Positions 11,210 through 21,019 are shown, counted from the stretch's first letter. The stretch is DNA of 40,001 bases from Bacteroidaceae bacterium (GCA_017616445.1 JAFZYE010000012.1:1-40001), one strand, 5' to 3'. Made by a program: numbers and translations. The notes: generated from the sequence alone by a model not told the origin.

Positions 11210-13315
11210 ATGATTCAGAAATCACAGGACATAAAGTATCTACAAGGAGTAGGGCCTGCACGTGCGAGCCTGCTCGACAAGGAGCTCGGTATCACGACTG
11301 TTGGCGACTTGCTGACCTACTACCCCTATAAGTATGTCGACAAGACCCGTATCTATCGCATCAACGAGATCGATGCCTCGATGCCTTATGTCCAGATTAT
11401 GGGTAAGATTCTTTCTTGTGATACTGTTGGCGAAGGACGTGGCCGCCGTCTCGTGGCTCGCTTTTCCGATGGCACGGGTGTTATCGACTTGGTGTGGTTT
11501 CAAGGCATCAAGTACGCACTCAAGAACTACGATTTCACCATTCCCTACATTGTGTTCGGCAAACCAGCCATCTATGGCGGCCGACTAAACATTGCACATC
11601 CAGAAATTGAGAAGGTTGACCCTTCCCAGCCGTTCGACGGTGAGGGGCGAAGTCGTTTTGTGCCGAGCTACAACACAACTGAGAAGATGAAGCGGGCTGG
11701 GTTGAACTCCAGCGCGATGACGAAACTCACCAGTCGTCTCTTCGAACTTGTTGATACTACTTTCCCTGAGACGTTGACTCCCTATCTCATCGAGCACTAC
11801 CATCTGATTTCCTACGATGAGGCCATTCGCAACATTCACTTCCCACAGTCGGCTGAGTTGTTGCGCAGGGCGCAGGTCCGACTCAAGTTCGAGGAACTGT
11901 TCTATGTGCAGCTTAACATCCTTCGTTACACCCGCGACCGTATGCGCCATTACCGCGGTATCGTCTTTCCGCGTATCGGTGATGCGTTCAATGGGTTCTA
12001 CCACAATCACCTGCCGTTCGAACTGACTGGGGCACAGAAGCGTGTGCTGAAAGAAATCCGTAAGGACATGGGGTCGGGTCGTCAGATGAACCGTCTGCTT
12101 CAAGGTGATGTTGGGTCTGGCAAGACCCTTGTGGCGCTGATGAGTGCACTCATGGCCATCGACAATGGCTGTCAGGCATGTATCATGGCACCTACAGAAA
12201 TCCTTGCCGAGCAACATCTTCAGACCCTTCGCGCCTTTCTGGGCGATATGCCCATACGGGTGGAACTGTTGACAGGTAGTGTGAAGGGAAAGAAGCGCGA
12301 CACCATCCTCGAAGACCTCAAGACTGCAGCCATCCATATCCTCGTGGGCACCCATGCCGTGATTGAGGACAATGTGGTGTTTGCACGCCTGGGCTTGGCT
12401 GTCATCGATGAGCAACACCGGTTTGGTGTGGCACAAAGAGCAAAGATGTGGCAAAAGAACGCTGTGCCGCCCCACGTCCTCGTCATGACTGCAACCCCCA
12501 TCCCTCGCACCCTTGCAATGACCCTCTACGGCGACCTTGACGTGAGCGTCATCGACGAACTGCCGCCTGGTCGTAAACCCATCTACACCGTCCACATGTT
12601 CGACAACTATCGTGAGCGGATTTACCAGAAGGTACAGATGGAGATGGATCAGGGGCGGCAGATCTATATCGTCTATCCGTTGATTCAGGAGAGCGAGAAG
12701 ATGGATCTCAAGAACCTCGAAGATGGCTACGAGCAGGTCTGTCGTCGATTCCCGAACTGCAAGGTAGGTAAGGTGCATGGCAAGATGAAGCCTGCTGACA
12801 AAGATGCTGAGATGCAACGGTTTGCCAGTGGTGAGACCCGCATCCTTGTCGCTACTACTGTCATCGAGGTCGGTGTGAATGTCCCCAATGCCAGTGTGAT
12901 GGTTATTGAGAACGCTGAGCGGTTCGGTCTCAGCCAACTCCATCAGTTGCGTGGCCGTGTGGGCCGTGGAGCCGATCAGTCCTATTGCATCCTTGTGACC
13001 GACTACGAGATAGGGGTAGAGACCCGTAAGCGCATCCAGATTATGGTTGATTCGAACGATGGATTCGAGATTGCCGAAGCCGATCTCCGACTCCGAGGAC
13101 CAGGCGACCTTGAAGGTACGCAGCAGAGTGGAATGGCTTTCGACCTGAAGATAGCCAACTTGGCATCTGATGGTCAGATACTCACCCTTGCCCGAGAAGC
13201 CGCTACCGTCATTCTTGACAATGATCCCGATGAGCGACGTCCGGAGAACGACATCCTATGGCACCGTCTGCAGGAGCTACGTCGTACCAATATCAACTGG
13301 GGAGCGATTAGTTAA
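11210..13315 (+). CDS. recG: ATP-dependent DNA helicase RecG
   Basis: 701 residues, usual RecG length. RecG remodels stalled replication forks and Holliday junctions. The N-terminal wedge (OB fold, about 55-145) precedes two helicase lobes: Walker A GDVGSGKT (about 299-306), the RecG-type Walker B DEQH (400-403) followed by RFGV, motif III MTATPIPRT, motif VI QLRGRVGRG, and the C-terminal RecG signature with EADLRLRGPGDLEGTQQSG. All motifs intact. It begins a short run with the DJ-1 protein and ispD. Confidence 0.97.
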   Translation: MIQKSQDIKYLQGVGPARASLLDKELGITTVGDLLTYYPYKYVDKTRIYRINEIDASMPYVQIMGKILSCDTVGEGRGRRLVARFSDGTGVIDLVWFQGIKYALKNYDFTIPYIVFGKPAIYGGRLNIAHPEIEKVDPSQPFDGEGRSRFVPSYNTTEKMKRAGLNSSAMTKLTSRLFELVDTTFPETLTPYLIEHYHLISYDEAIRNIHFPQSAELLRRAQVRLKFEELFYVQLNILRYTRDRMRHYRGIVFPRIGDAFNGFYHNHLPFELTGAQKRVLKEIRKDMGSGRQMNRLLQGDVGSGKTLVALMSALMAIDNGCQACIMAPTEILAEQHLQTLRAFLGDMPIRVELLTGSVKGKKRDTILEDLKTAAIHILVGTHAVIEDNVVFARLGLAVIDEQHRFGVAQRAKMWQKNAVPPHVLVMTATPIPRTLAMTLYGDLDVSVIDELPPGRKPIYTVHMFDNYRERIYQKVQMEMDQGRQIYIVYPLIQESEKMDLKNLEDGYEQVCRRFPNCKVGKVHGKMKPADKDAEMQRFASGETRILVATTVIEVGVNVPNASVMVIENAERFGLSQLHQLRGRVGRGADQSYCILVTDYEIGVETRKRIQIMVDSNDGFEIAEADLRLRGPGDLEGTQQSGMAFDLKIANLASDGQILTLAREAATVILDNDPDERRPENDILWHRLQELRRTNINWGAIS

Positions 13316-13367
13316 TGAATAATTTATAATTTACAATTTATAATTTATAATAGATAATAGCTAATAT
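13316..13367 (+). repeat. AT-rich simple repeat between recG and the DJ-1 gene
   Basis: The gap is almost pure A/T, built from repeats of AATTTATAAT with one AATTTACAAT variant. Such sequence is common between genes in Bacteroidales. No promoter box is seen. Confidence 0.55.
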
Positions 13368-13922
13368 ATGGTGAAGAAAATCTATCTGTTCCTTGCGACC
13401 GGTTTCCAGGAAACCGAAGCAATAGCACCCGTCACCGTATGCCGTAAGGCTGGGTTGGACATCACAACAGTATCCATCACGGGCAATCTGTGGGTGGAGA
13501 GCGCTTTGGGTGTAACCGTTCAAGCTGATATGCTGTTTGAAGATGGTAACTTCGACGATGCTACGATGCTCGTCATGCCGGGTGGAATGCCTGGCAGTAC
13601 GAACCTATACGACTTCGCTCCACTACGTGAACTCATCCTGCAGCATTACAATGCCGGTAAGGCGCTGGCAGCTATCTGTGCTGCTCCGCTCATCTACGGA
13701 CGCATGGGACTTTTGAAAGGGGTGAACGCAACGTGCTACCCTGGTTGCGAGGACGACCAGTGGGGAGCCATCATCTCAGACAAGGCGGCTGTGACCGACG
13801 GCCAGTTCGTCACAGGTCATGGACCAGGTGCCGCACTCGATTTCGGTTATGCCATCGTTGACTATCTGGCAGGTCCAGAGGCAGTGAAGAAAGTGAAAGC
13901 AGGAATGGTATGGCCGTATTGA
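13368..13922 (+). CDS. DJ-1/PfpI family protein (YajL-like)
   Basis: 184 residues covering one DJ-1/PfpI fold. The nucleophile-elbow cysteine is Cys104 in [11 protein letters not shown], and the partner glutamate is Glu15 in ATGFQETEA, both as in DJ-1/YajL. Members are described as deglycase-like or redox chaperone proteins; the exact activity is debated. It overlaps the start of ispD by 13 nt, so the two are translated from one mRNA. Confidence 0.88.
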   Translation: MVKKIYLFLATGFQETEAIAPVTVCRKAGLDITTVSITGNLWVESALGVTVQADMLFEDGNFDDATMLVMPGGMPGSTNLYDFAPLRELILQHYNAGKALAAICAAPLIYGRMGLLKGVNATCYPGCEDDQWGAIISDKAAVTDGQFVTGHGPGAALDFGYAIVDYLAGPEAVKKVKAGMVWPY

Positions 13923-14560
13923 ACTCCGTCATTATCGTAGCTGGTGGCAAAGGTCTGCGTATGGGGGGCGATATCCCCAAGCAGTTCTTAGTGGTCAATG
14001 GAAAGCCCATTCTCATGCATACCATCCAGCGGTTCTATGACTTCGACCCCGAGATGCAGATTATCGTCGTGTTGCCGAAAGACCAGCAGACCTATTGGGA
14101 CAATCTTTGTCAGCAATATCACTTCAATCTGCCGTTCACTGTGGCCGACGGTGGGGCAGAGCGCTTCCATTCCGTGAAGAACGGGTTGGCCAAGGTCAAG
14201 GCAGAGGCTGCGCTGGTGGGTGTGCACGATGGAGTGCGCCCTTACGTGGCTATCGATGTCATCCGTCGCTGCTATGAGGCGGCAGCTACAAAAGGAGCGG
14301 CTATTCCTGTGACCGATGTGTTCGAAACTCTCCGCCACCTCACTCCCGATGGTGGTAGCCAGACCGTTCCTCGTGGTGAATACCGTCTGGTGCAGACCCC
14401 GCAGGTGTTCCAGACCGACCTGTTGCGTAAGGCCTATGAGCAGGAGTTCACCTCGTCCTTCACTGACGATGCTTCTGTGGTGGAGGCTCTGGGATATACC
14501 ATCACATTGGTGGAAGGAAATCGCGAAAATATCAAGATAACAACCAAAGCAGACTTATGA
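13910..14560 (+). CDS. ispD: 2-C-methyl-D-erythritol 4-phosphate cytidylyltransferase
   Basis: 216 residues. Third enzyme of the MEP isoprenoid pathway, joining MEP to CTP. The nucleotide-binding N-terminus ([20 protein letters not shown], residues 7-26) and the VHDGVRPYV metal/substrate motif around Asp107 are intact, as is the [11 protein letters not shown] end. It starts inside the DJ-1 gene (13-nt overlap) and ends with an ATGA overlap with the next gene. Confidence 0.95.
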   Translation: MAVLNSVIIVAGGKGLRMGGDIPKQFLVVNGKPILMHTIQRFYDFDPEMQIIVVLPKDQQTYWDNLCQQYHFNLPFTVADGGAERFHSVKNGLAKVKAEAALVGVHDGVRPYVAIDVIRRCYEAAATKGAAIPVTDVFETLRHLTPDGGSQTVPRGEYRLVQTPQVFQTDLLRKAYEQEFTSSFTDDASVVEALGYTITLVEGNRENIKITTKADL

Positions 14561-16098
14561 AAACCCGTTTCACACTTCGACTGACAGCCCTTGTGCTCAT
14601 CTCACTGCTGCTGGTGGGGTGTGATCGTGTGTTCGGACCTACAGAAGCCGACCTGTCGGATTTTGGCGATTATGTCTATCGACTCGACACCCTGCAACTG
14701 CATGAACAGTTTGCTCATGTGTTGAAGGCCGACACAACCCACGATGAGGTGTTGACGGCCATACGTCAATGTTATGGTCAGTTGGAGAAAGACCGACTGT
14801 CGCTTTGGTTCACTCGTATGGGTGTGACTGATGAGGCTGACGATCTCTTGTCTTGGCTCCGTAGTGAAGTCCCTGCAGCAGGTCTCGACTCCACGGCGTT
14901 CAAGTTATCGGAGATAGCACAGGATCTCAGTGTGGTACGTCTGCGTGCTTTCGATTCGCTTGGCATTGACATCAACACCCTGCTGCCACGGCTCGACTAT
15001 AACCTCACACATGCTTTTGTGCGCTATGCCGTGGGGCAACGATACGGGTTTGTTAACCCAGAACCGTTGCTCAATCAGCTCGACAATAAGGCCGAAGGAA
15101 AGGGCTATACGCGGCTGTTCGACTACGAAGTGAAGAAGGCTGACTATGCTGAGACTCTACGCCAGCTGCTATCTGACAATCGAATGAACTATCTGCATCA
15201 GTCTACACCTGATGACCCCATCTACACGGTCTTACAGAAACGTCTGTCGACCACGACCAATGCCACAGAACGGCACACGCTGGCCGTTAATATGGAACGT
15301 TGTCGCTGGCAAATCAAGAAACCTAAGGCTGATGAGCGCATGGTGCTAGTCAACCTGCCATCGCAGCAGTTATGGGCTGTCTGTCCAGACTCAGTGGTCA
15401 ACATGCGCATCTGTTTTGGAAAGACCCGCACCAAGACTCCCCTGCTGCAAAGCGAGATTACACGTGTGGAGGTCAATCCAGATTGGATTATCACACCCAA
15501 CATCATCAAAAACGAGGTATCGGTTCATGCAGGTGACTCCGCTTATTTTGCCCGTAACCGTTATTACATTGTGGACATGAGTTCTGGCGACACGCTCAAT
15601 CCTGCCCATGTGGGTGTCAGTCAGTTGAAGTCGGGACGACTGCGAGTAGGGCAGCGAGGCGGTGCAGGCAATTCGTTGGGACGCATCGTGTTCCGATTCC
15701 CCAATAACTTCTCTGTCTATCTGCATGACACCAGCAATCGAGGTGCATTCGACTTGGCACAACGTACCCTCTCACATGGTTGTGTACGTGTTCAGAAACC
15801 CTTCGACCTCGCTCTCTTTGCTATGCCTGAGATGGACGAATGGGAGGTGGAGCAACTGCGTCTGTCGATGGACATCAAACCTGAGACAGAACGGGGGCGT
15901 AAGTATCTGGAGGAGCATCGAGAAGACCCAAGACCGTTGCGGCTTATCCGCCATCGTCAGGTAAAACCCTCGCTGCCGCTCTACATTATTTATTACACAG
16001 CTTATCCGAACCCAGAGAGCGGCAAGGTCGAGCTATGGTCTGACATCTACGGATACGACGCTGTCATCACTTCCGCATGCCGTCGTTGGTTGCTTTAA
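14557..16098 (+). CDS. L,D-transpeptidase lipoprotein (YkuD domain)
   Basis: 513 residues. The N-terminus is a lipoprotein signal (LISLLLVGC, lipid-modified Cys22), placing the enzyme at the periplasmic membrane face. The YkuD catalytic domain lies in the second half: HDTSNRGAF, then SHGCVRVQ with catalytic Cys409. The long N-terminal part suits the YcbB/LdtD-like class that makes 3-3 peptidoglycan crosslinks. The start overlaps the ispD stop by 4 nt (ATGA). The natural role, crosslinking or lipoprotein attachment, cannot be read from sequence. Confidence 0.88.
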   Translation: MKTRFTLRLTALVLISLLLVGCDRVFGPTEADLSDFGDYVYRLDTLQLHEQFAHVLKADTTHDEVLTAIRQCYGQLEKDRLSLWFTRMGVTDEADDLLSWLRSEVPAAGLDSTAFKLSEIAQDLSVVRLRAFDSLGIDINTLLPRLDYNLTHAFVRYAVGQRYGFVNPEPLLNQLDNKAEGKGYTRLFDYEVKKADYAETLRQLLSDNRMNYLHQSTPDDPIYTVLQKRLSTTTNATERHTLAVNMERCRWQIKKPKADERMVLVNLPSQQLWAVCPDSVVNMRICFGKTRTKTPLLQSEITRVEVNPDWIITPNIIKNEVSVHAGDSAYFARNRYYIVDMSSGDTLNPAHVGVSQLKSGRLRVGQRGGAGNSLGRIVFRFPNNFSVYLHDTSNRGAFDLAQRTLSHGCVRVQKPFDLALFAMPEMDEWEVEQLRLSMDIKPETERGRKYLEEHREDPRPLRLIRHRQVKPSLPLYIIYYTAYPNPESGKVELWSDIYGYDAVITSACRRWLL

Positions 16099-16116
16099 TT
16101 ATAGAAAAACCGAAAA

Positions 16117-17202
16117 ATGAAATATATGAGAAAAATCAGTTGTTTGATAGCAATGCTACTGGTAGTAGGAGCATCTGCACAGGAGAAAAAGACATTTACG
16201 ACCGTGAAGGAGAACCCCATTACCAGCATCAAAAACCAATATCGTAGTGGTACCTGTTGGGACTTTGGTACTTTGGGATTCTTCGAGAGCGAGATTCTAC
16301 GCAAGACAGGGAAGACCTACAACTTGTGCGAGATGTTCGTAGTCAGCAAAGACTATATGGATAATGCAACCCACTTCGTTCGCATGCATGGCGATAGCCA
16401 GATCACGGAAGGTGGTTCGTGTGACGATGTGTTGGAAGTGTTGAAGCTGCATGGTATCTGTCCCGAAGAAGCGATGCCTGCACCTGGTAAGCTGCAAGGC
16501 GACACGCTGGCCAACTTCACGGTGTTCGCCCCTGAGCTCGAACGTACCATCCGTGCCATCATACAGAAAGATGCCAAGGAACCTAAACCCCATTGGCGCG
16601 ACAGCGTGCAGGAGGTCATCGAACGTTATGTGGGACGCTGTCCTGATACCTTCGTTTACGAGGGTAAGACCTATACTCCTAAGTCGTTTGCTGCGAGCCT
16701 CCCACTCAACCTCGACGATTATGTAAGCCTGACCAGCTACACCCATCATCCCTTTGACCATTGGTACATCATTGAGGCTCCCTACAAATGGCGATTGAAA
16801 CCCAGCTACAACATCCCCATTGAGCAATTGATGGAGGTACTCGACCGTGCCCTCGATGCTGGTTACACGGTTGCCTGGGGCGGTGATGTGTCGGGCGACT
16901 TCAAGACAAATGGGTTGGCTGAATTGCCTGATGGTATTGTACCTACTCAGCAAGTACGTCAGGAGCGGTGGGACGATTGGCGATTCACCTACGATCACGT
17001 GATGCTCATCTACGGCAAGGCTGTCGATGCACAGGGAAAGCCTTATTATATGGTGAAGAACACATGGGGTGAGTATGGCGACTACAAGGGCATCTGGTAC
17101 ATGTCGCGCGACTACATGAAGCTCTACACAACCTACCTGTTCCTCAACCGCAATGCTCTGCCCAAATCCCTACGCAAAGCCATCACGCAGCATAAGTTTT
17201 AG
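16117..17202 (+). CDS. Exported C1-family cysteine peptidase (PepC/bleomycin hydrolase-like)
   Basis: 361 residues with a signal peptide (MKYMRKISCLIAMLLVVGAS). The papain-type triad is Cys47 (in YRSGTCWDFGTLGFFESE), His294 (YDHVMLIYG) and Asn315 (VKNTWGEYG), in the order and spacing of the aminopeptidase C/bleomycin hydrolase group. The residues around Cys are unusual: Asp follows Trp where Ala or Ser is common, and Tyr replaces the usual Gly before Arg-Ser-Gly. The triad is complete, so activity is likely. A periplasmic or outer-membrane-facing peptidase role is inferred from the signal peptide. Confidence 0.85.
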   Translation: MKYMRKISCLIAMLLVVGASAQEKKTFTTVKENPITSIKNQYRSGTCWDFGTLGFFESEILRKTGKTYNLCEMFVVSKDYMDNATHFVRMHGDSQITEGGSCDDVLEVLKLHGICPEEAMPAPGKLQGDTLANFTVFAPELERTIRAIIQKDAKEPKPHWRDSVQEVIERYVGRCPDTFVYEGKTYTPKSFAASLPLNLDDYVSLTSYTHHPFDHWYIIEAPYKWRLKPSYNIPIEQLMEVLDRALDAGYTVAWGGDVSGDFKTNGLAELPDGIVPTQQVRQERWDDWRFTYDHVMLIYGKAVDAQGKPYYMVKNTWGEYGDYKGIWYMSRDYMKLYTTYLFLNRNALPKSLRKAITQHKF

Positions 17203-17248
17203 AGGTTCAAAGGAAAGAATTAGTAAATAACGCATAAGAATTGTTACA

Positions 17249-17575
17249 ATGAATGTTATCAAAAAGATCCTGATAGCAGCTGTTATATTGGCGGTGGTTA
17301 CGCTGATAGGCTGTTTCATCTCGCTCAAGGTGTGTCACATCAACCCATCGATTGAGTACGAATGGTATTCCGGTATTTGGCAAGGGCTCTTTATCGTTCC
17401 GAATTGGGTCATGTCGCAGGTGTATGACAAGGGCATCCTGTACATTGCACCGCATCATACATCTGGCTATACTTTCTACTGGTGGCTCATGTTGGTGTTC
17501 CACACGTTCATCGCCTTCTGTGCCTACGGACCAGGTACCAGCACGAAGAAGAAAAGGAAGAAAGATTCAATATGA
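17249..17575 (+). CDS. Small membrane protein, unknown function
   Basis: 108 residues with two hydrophobic segments, about 5-27 and 79-94, and a basic C-terminal tail (KKKRKKDS). A Trp/Tyr-rich stretch between them (WYSGIWQGLFIVPNWVMS, HHTSGYTFYWWL) looks membrane-associated. I do not recognise the family. Its stop overlaps the start of the flavoprotein gene (ATGA), so the two are translationally coupled and possibly act together. Confidence 0.7.
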   Translation: MNVIKKILIAAVILAVVTLIGCFISLKVCHINPSIEYEWYSGIWQGLFIVPNWVMSQVYDKGILYIAPHHTSGYTFYWWLMLVFHTFIAFCAYGPGTSTKKKRKKDSI

Positions 17576-18135
17576 AGGTATTACTTATCAACGGAAGTCC
17601 ACACGATAACGGCTGCACGTTCACGGCACTGAACGAAGTAGCCAAGACGCTGAATGGCGAGGGGGTGGACACAGAAATCATCTCGATTGGCAAGGCTGCC
17701 ATTCAGGGATGTATAGCATGCGATATGTGTGGACGGAATGGTGGACGTTGTACGTTCCACGATGACCTCTACTACCGAGTGATGCGATGCATCAAGGACG
17801 GAATCGATGGGTTGGTGATAGGCTCACCTGTCTACTACGGTGGTCCTAATGGGTCGCTGTGTGCCCTGCTCGACCGTGTGTTCTACTCGCTGGGTCGTGA
17901 GTTGCGTTTCAAACCCGCAGCCAGTGTGGTGGTGTGCAATCGAGGGGGAGCGACTGCTACCTTTGACCGCCTGAACAAGTATTTCACCATCATGGAAATG
18001 CCTGTCGTCAGTTCCCAGTATTGGAATATGGCTTATGGCCAGACTCCAGAACAGGTTACCAAAGACGAAGAAGGCATGCAAACCATGCATACCCTCGGTC
18101 GTAATATGGCTTGGATGATTCGTAAGCTCAACTAA
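17572..18135 (+). CDS. NADPH-dependent FMN reductase-like flavoprotein with Cys cluster motif
   Basis: 187 residues from ATG 17572, which overlaps the previous stop by 4 nt; a longer open frame to 17482 lies wholly within the upstream gene and is rejected. The flavodoxin-like fold is indicated by LLINGSPHDNGCTFTAL (phosphate loop for FMN) and GSPVYYGGPNG. Cysteines 47, 50, 53 and 60 form CX2CX2CX6C, the pattern of iron-sulfur flavoproteins that hold a 4Fe-4S cluster, so electron transfer or quinone/iron-redox chemistry is possible. Substrate unknown. Confidence 0.85.
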   Translation: MKVLLINGSPHDNGCTFTALNEVAKTLNGEGVDTEIISIGKAAIQGCIACDMCGRNGGRCTFHDDLYYRVMRCIKDGIDGLVIGSPVYYGGPNGSLCALLDRVFYSLGRELRFKPAASVVVCNRGGATATFDRLNKYFTIMEMPVVSSQYWNMAYGQTPEQVTKDEEGMQTMHTLGRNMAWMIRKLN

Positions 18136-18226
18136 TCGAACTCGTTGAACGTGTCATACGGAACGGGTTAGTCGGCTGCTAATCCGAGAAGTCCACTTTG
18201 ACTACCGTTTCCCATCGAAGACCATA

Positions 18227-18257
18227 AACAAAGAGCAAGTTAAGCTTGCTCTTTGTT
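18227..18257. terminator. Convergent hairpin at the end of leuB
   Basis: Perfect 13-bp stem: AACAAAGAGCAAG (18227-18239) and CTTGCTCTTTGTT (18245-18257), loop 5 nt. It lies between the converging flavoprotein and leu operons, so it may stop both. The leuB stop codon (18240-18242) falls in the loop and one arm is leuB coding sequence. T-tracts on both sides are weak. Confidence 0.7.
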
Positions 18258-19310
18258 GTTGATGTAATTAACGATCCACTCACCAACTTCTTTGGTGCCG
18301 TATTTGGCTCCGCCTTCGACCTGAATCTCTGGTGTGCGTACGTTGGCATCGAGGCTGGCGTTCACTGCTTCGCGGATGAGTGCGCCTTCTTCCTTGAGAT
18401 TGAAATACTCGAAGAGCATCGCTACAGAGAGTATCTGTGCCAATGGGTTGGCGATGTTCAGACCTTTTGCCTGTGGCCATGAACCGTGAATTGGTTCAAA
18501 CACTGGGGTGTGCTCACCTGTGCTAGCAGATGGCAGAAGTCCCATAGAACCGGTGATGCATGAACCTTCGTCAGTAAGGATGTCGCCAAAGGTGTTCTCT
18601 GTTACCATTACATCGAAGAACTTAGGCTCCTGAATCATGCGCATTGCTGCATTGTCGACATACATGTAGTCGGTTGTCACCTCTGGATACTTAGGTGCAA
18701 TCTCTTGTGCGACAGCACGCCACAAGCGGCTTGATGCCAACACATTTGCCTTGTCGACCACTGTGAGGTGCTTACGGCGCTGCATCGCATACTGATAGGC
18801 TACGTGGAGGATACGCTCAACCTCCTTGCGGGTGTAGTAGTTTGTGTCGTATGCCACGTCAGTTCCTTCTTTCTTTTCGCCGAAGTACATACCACCTGTC
18901 AGCTCACGGATGCAGATGAAGTCTGCACCACGAACAAGCTCGTCCTTCAATGGTGACTTGTGGATGAGGCAGTCAAAAGTCTCAACAGGACGGATGTTGG
19001 CGAAGAGTCCGAGTTTCTTGCGCATGGCCAGCAAACCCTGCTCAGGACGTACCTTGGCATTGGGATTGTTGTCGAACTTAGGGTCGCCTACAGAAGCAAA
19101 GAGCACTGCATCAGCGTCCATACATGTCTGGAATGTCTCCTCTGGGAAAGGATCACCTACTTCATCGATAGCATGTGCACCACAAAGTGCCTCTTTGTAG
19201 CTGACCTCATGTCCGAATTTCTTACATACGGCGCTCATCACGTTCACGCCTTGTTCCATAATTTCTGGGCCGATTCCATCACCAGCCAGAACTGCAATTT
19301 TAAGTTTCAT
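18240..19310 (-). CDS. leuB: 3-isopropylmalate dehydrogenase
   Basis: 356 residues. NAD-dependent oxidative decarboxylation in leucine synthesis, and of methylmalate if the citramalate route operates. It begins [18 protein letters not shown], has the [10 protein letters not shown] metal/cofactor loop and HGSWPQAKG near the C-terminus, all as in LeuB. Last gene of the minus-strand leu operon, after a short tandem-repeat gap. Its end is folded into a terminator hairpin. Confidence 0.96.
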   Translation of the reverse strand: MKLKIAVLAGDGIGPEIMEQGVNVMSAVCKKFGHEVSYKEALCGAHAIDEVGDPFPEETFQTCMDADAVLFASVGDPKFDNNPNAKVRPEQGLLAMRKKLGLFANIRPVETFDCLIHKSPLKDELVRGADFICIRELTGGMYFGEKKEGTDVAYDTNYYTRKEVERILHVAYQYAMQRRKHLTVVDKANVLASSRLWRAVAQEIAPKYPEVTTDYMYVDNAAMRMIQEPKFFDVMVTENTFGDILTDEGSCITGSMGLLPSASTGEHTPVFEPIHGSWPQAKGLNIANPLAQILSVAMLFEYFNLKEEGALIREAVNASLDANVRTPEIQVEGGAKYGTKEVGEWIVNYINNKEQA

Positions 19311-19334
19311 CTTATCAATATTTAGAGTTTTTTT

Positions 19335-19403
19335 ATAGGGCTAATTGGGCCTATGGACCTTATTGGACTAATGGGGCTTATGGGGTCTTATGGGGGTTAT
19401 GGG
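19335..19403. repeat. Degenerate tandem repeat between the citramalate-synthase gene and leuB
   Basis: On the + strand about eight units of CTTATGGGG type (9-11 bp), becoming more regular toward 19403; on the coding strand the unit reads CCCATAAG. The stop codon of the upstream gene is the TAA of the first unit. No promoter or RBS-like function is evident. Confidence 0.75.
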
Positions 19404-20965
19404 TTAGGCTCTATCAGATTCAGCATTTTGATAGTTGCCTTGATGGCCGCTTCTGTCTGGTCGGCATCAAGTCCGCGAGTGCGATAAGCCTTTTCTTCGT
19501 AAGTCCATGAGATGGATGTCTGAACGAGGGCATCGGTACGTCCTCCAGGTGGAATGGTCACTACGTAGTTGGTGAGCCAAGGGAACGGACGATGTAGTTT
19601 GTCGCGATAGATGTGGCGCACACAATGCACAAAGGCATCGTACATACCGTCACCCATGGCCGATTCCTCGTACACCTCTCCATTCACTTCGAGTTTCACA
19701 CTTGCCATAGGTTTCAGACCATAGGCCGTGCTGACCATATAGCTGAGCAACTTGACTTTCTCATCAGGGGTGGTGTGTTTGAGCACATCGCTCACGATAT
19801 AAGGCAAGTCCTCTTGCGTCACTATCTGTTTCTTGTCGCCCAACTCGATGATACGGTCTGTCACACGGCGTGTCTGCTCAGGCGTGAGCTCAAGACCCAG
19901 TTCTTCAAGGTTCTTCAGGATGTTGGCCTTGCCTGAGTTCTTCCCCAGTGCATATTCGCGCTTTCTCCCAAACCTCTCTGGAAGCAGGTCGTTGCAATAC
20001 AGGTTGTTCTTGTTGTCGCCATCGGCATGTACGCCTGCCACCTGTGTGAAGACATTCTCGCCGATGATAGGTTTGTTCGATGGGATTGCGATGCCTGAGT
20101 AGCTCTCGATGAGGTGACTGACTTCGTTGAGTTTTACCTCGTTGATGTTGGTATGTACGCCCAACTGATCTTTCAGAATGGCTTGTACACTGCTGAGTGG
20201 TGCATTGCCTGCTCGCTCTCCCAATCCGTTGACAGAGGTGTGTACACCCTTACAACCCTCTACGACAGCAGCCATCACGTTGGCAGTTGCCAGGTCGTAG
20301 TCGTTGTGTGCGTGGAAGTCGAAATGCAATTGAGGGAATCGCTCCACCATCTGACGGACATAATCCTTGGTCTGCATGGGGTTGAGCACTCCGAGTGTGT
20401 CGGGAAGCATGAAACGTATCACCCCGGCATCCTTGAGTGCATCAACGAAACGGAACACATAATCGGCATTGTCTTTCATGCCGTTGCTCCAGTCCTCAAG
20501 GTAGATGTTGACAGAAATACCTTTCTGATGGGCATAGTCGATGGAATGGCGGATGTCGTTGAGATGCTCGTCGAGTGTCTTCTTCAACTGATATACGCAA
20601 TGGCGCTCACTGCCCTTGCACAGGAGGTTGACCACCTTGCATTCGCAGTCGTTGATCCAGTCAATTGATGTGGTGCCGTCAACAAATCCCAACACCTCCA
20701 CTCTGTCCAACTTGTCTGCCATACGAGCCCATTTGCAGATGCTGCGCACAGCTTCTTTCTCCCCGTCGGACACACGAGCTGATGCAACCTCGATACGGTC
20801 AACGTTGAGGTCTTGCAGTAACATGCGAGCCACGATGAGCTTCTCGTGTGGAACGAACGACACTCCGTTGGTCTGTTCACCATCTCGGAGGGTCGTGTCC
20901 ATGATTTCGACAGACCCACTAACCCCCTTTAGGGGGAATTTTTGACTATTATTGTTCACTGACAT
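19397..20965 (-). CDS. cimA: (R)-citramalate synthase-like (2-isopropylmalate synthase family) enzyme
   Basis: 522 residues from ATG 20965; the frame stays open to a TTG at 20992, not needed. It contains the family signature [10 protein letters not shown], the metal-binding HAHNDYDLA, GLGERAGN, and a C-terminal LeuA-type regulatory domain ending in PPGGRTDALV. Stretches such as LGFVDG, VNLLCKGS and NIYLEDWSNG resemble those of Leptospira citramalate synthase, from memory, rather than LeuA. That would condense acetyl-CoA with pyruvate to start isoleucine synthesis, with LeuCD and LeuB as shared later enzymes. A second isopropylmalate synthase remains possible. The N-terminus (residues 10-18, PLKGVSGS) is encoded by a palindromic repeat. 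Confidence 0.8.
   Translation of the reverse strand: MSVNNNSQKFPLKGVSGSVEIMDTTLRDGEQTNGVSFVPHEKLIVARMLLQDLNVDRIEVASARVSDGEKEAVRSICKWARMADKLDRVEVLGFVDGTTSIDWINDCECKVVNLLCKGSERHCVYQLKKTLDEHLNDIRHSIDYAHQKGISVNIYLEDWSNGMKDNADYVFRFVDALKDAGVIRFMLPDTLGVLNPMQTKDYVRQMVERFPQLHFDFHAHNDYDLATANVMAAVVEGCKGVHTSVNGLGERAGNAPLSSVQAILKDQLGVHTNINEVKLNEVSHLIESYSGIAIPSNKPIIGENVFTQVAGVHADGDNKNNLYCNDLLPERFGRKREYALGKNSGKANILKNLEELGLELTPEQTRRVTDRIIELGDKKQIVTQEDLPYIVSDVLKHTTPDEKVKLLSYMVSTAYGLKPMASVKLEVNGEVYEESAMGDGMYDAFVHCVRHIYRDKLHRPFPWLTNYVVTIPPGGRTDALVQTSISWTYEEKAYRTRGLDADQTEAAIKATIKMLNLIEPNP
20913..20937 (-). repeat. Palindromic leu-operon element, copy B (inside the cimA-like gene)
   Basis: Palindrome core at 20923-20936 (CCCCCTTTAGGGGG on +). 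Read on the minus strand it continues GTTAGTGGGTC, the asymmetric tail shared by the family. It lies within codons 9-18 of the downstream enzyme and is translated as FPLKGVSGS. It forms an inverted pair with copy C. Confidence 0.88.
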
Positions 20966-20996
20966 ATTATCATTGAGTTTTTTCTTCCCCAATAAT

Positions 20997-21019
20997 GTTC
21001 TCCCTAAAGGGGGAGGGTC
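20997..21019 (+). repeat. Palindromic leu-operon element, copy C (end of leuD)
   Basis: GTTCTCCCTAAAGGGGG (20997-21013) then AGGGTC, a slightly shortened copy in the orientation opposite to copy B. On the minus strand it supplies the last residues and stop codon of LeuD (TLPL then TAG at 21004-21006). B and C can pair around the cimA-like start codon at 20963-20965. Confidence 0.82.

Noticed and set aside
11585-12943. 452-codon frame opposite recG
   Set aside because: Antisense shadow of recG: His/Leu-rich with no domain, and recG motifs are intact on the other strand.
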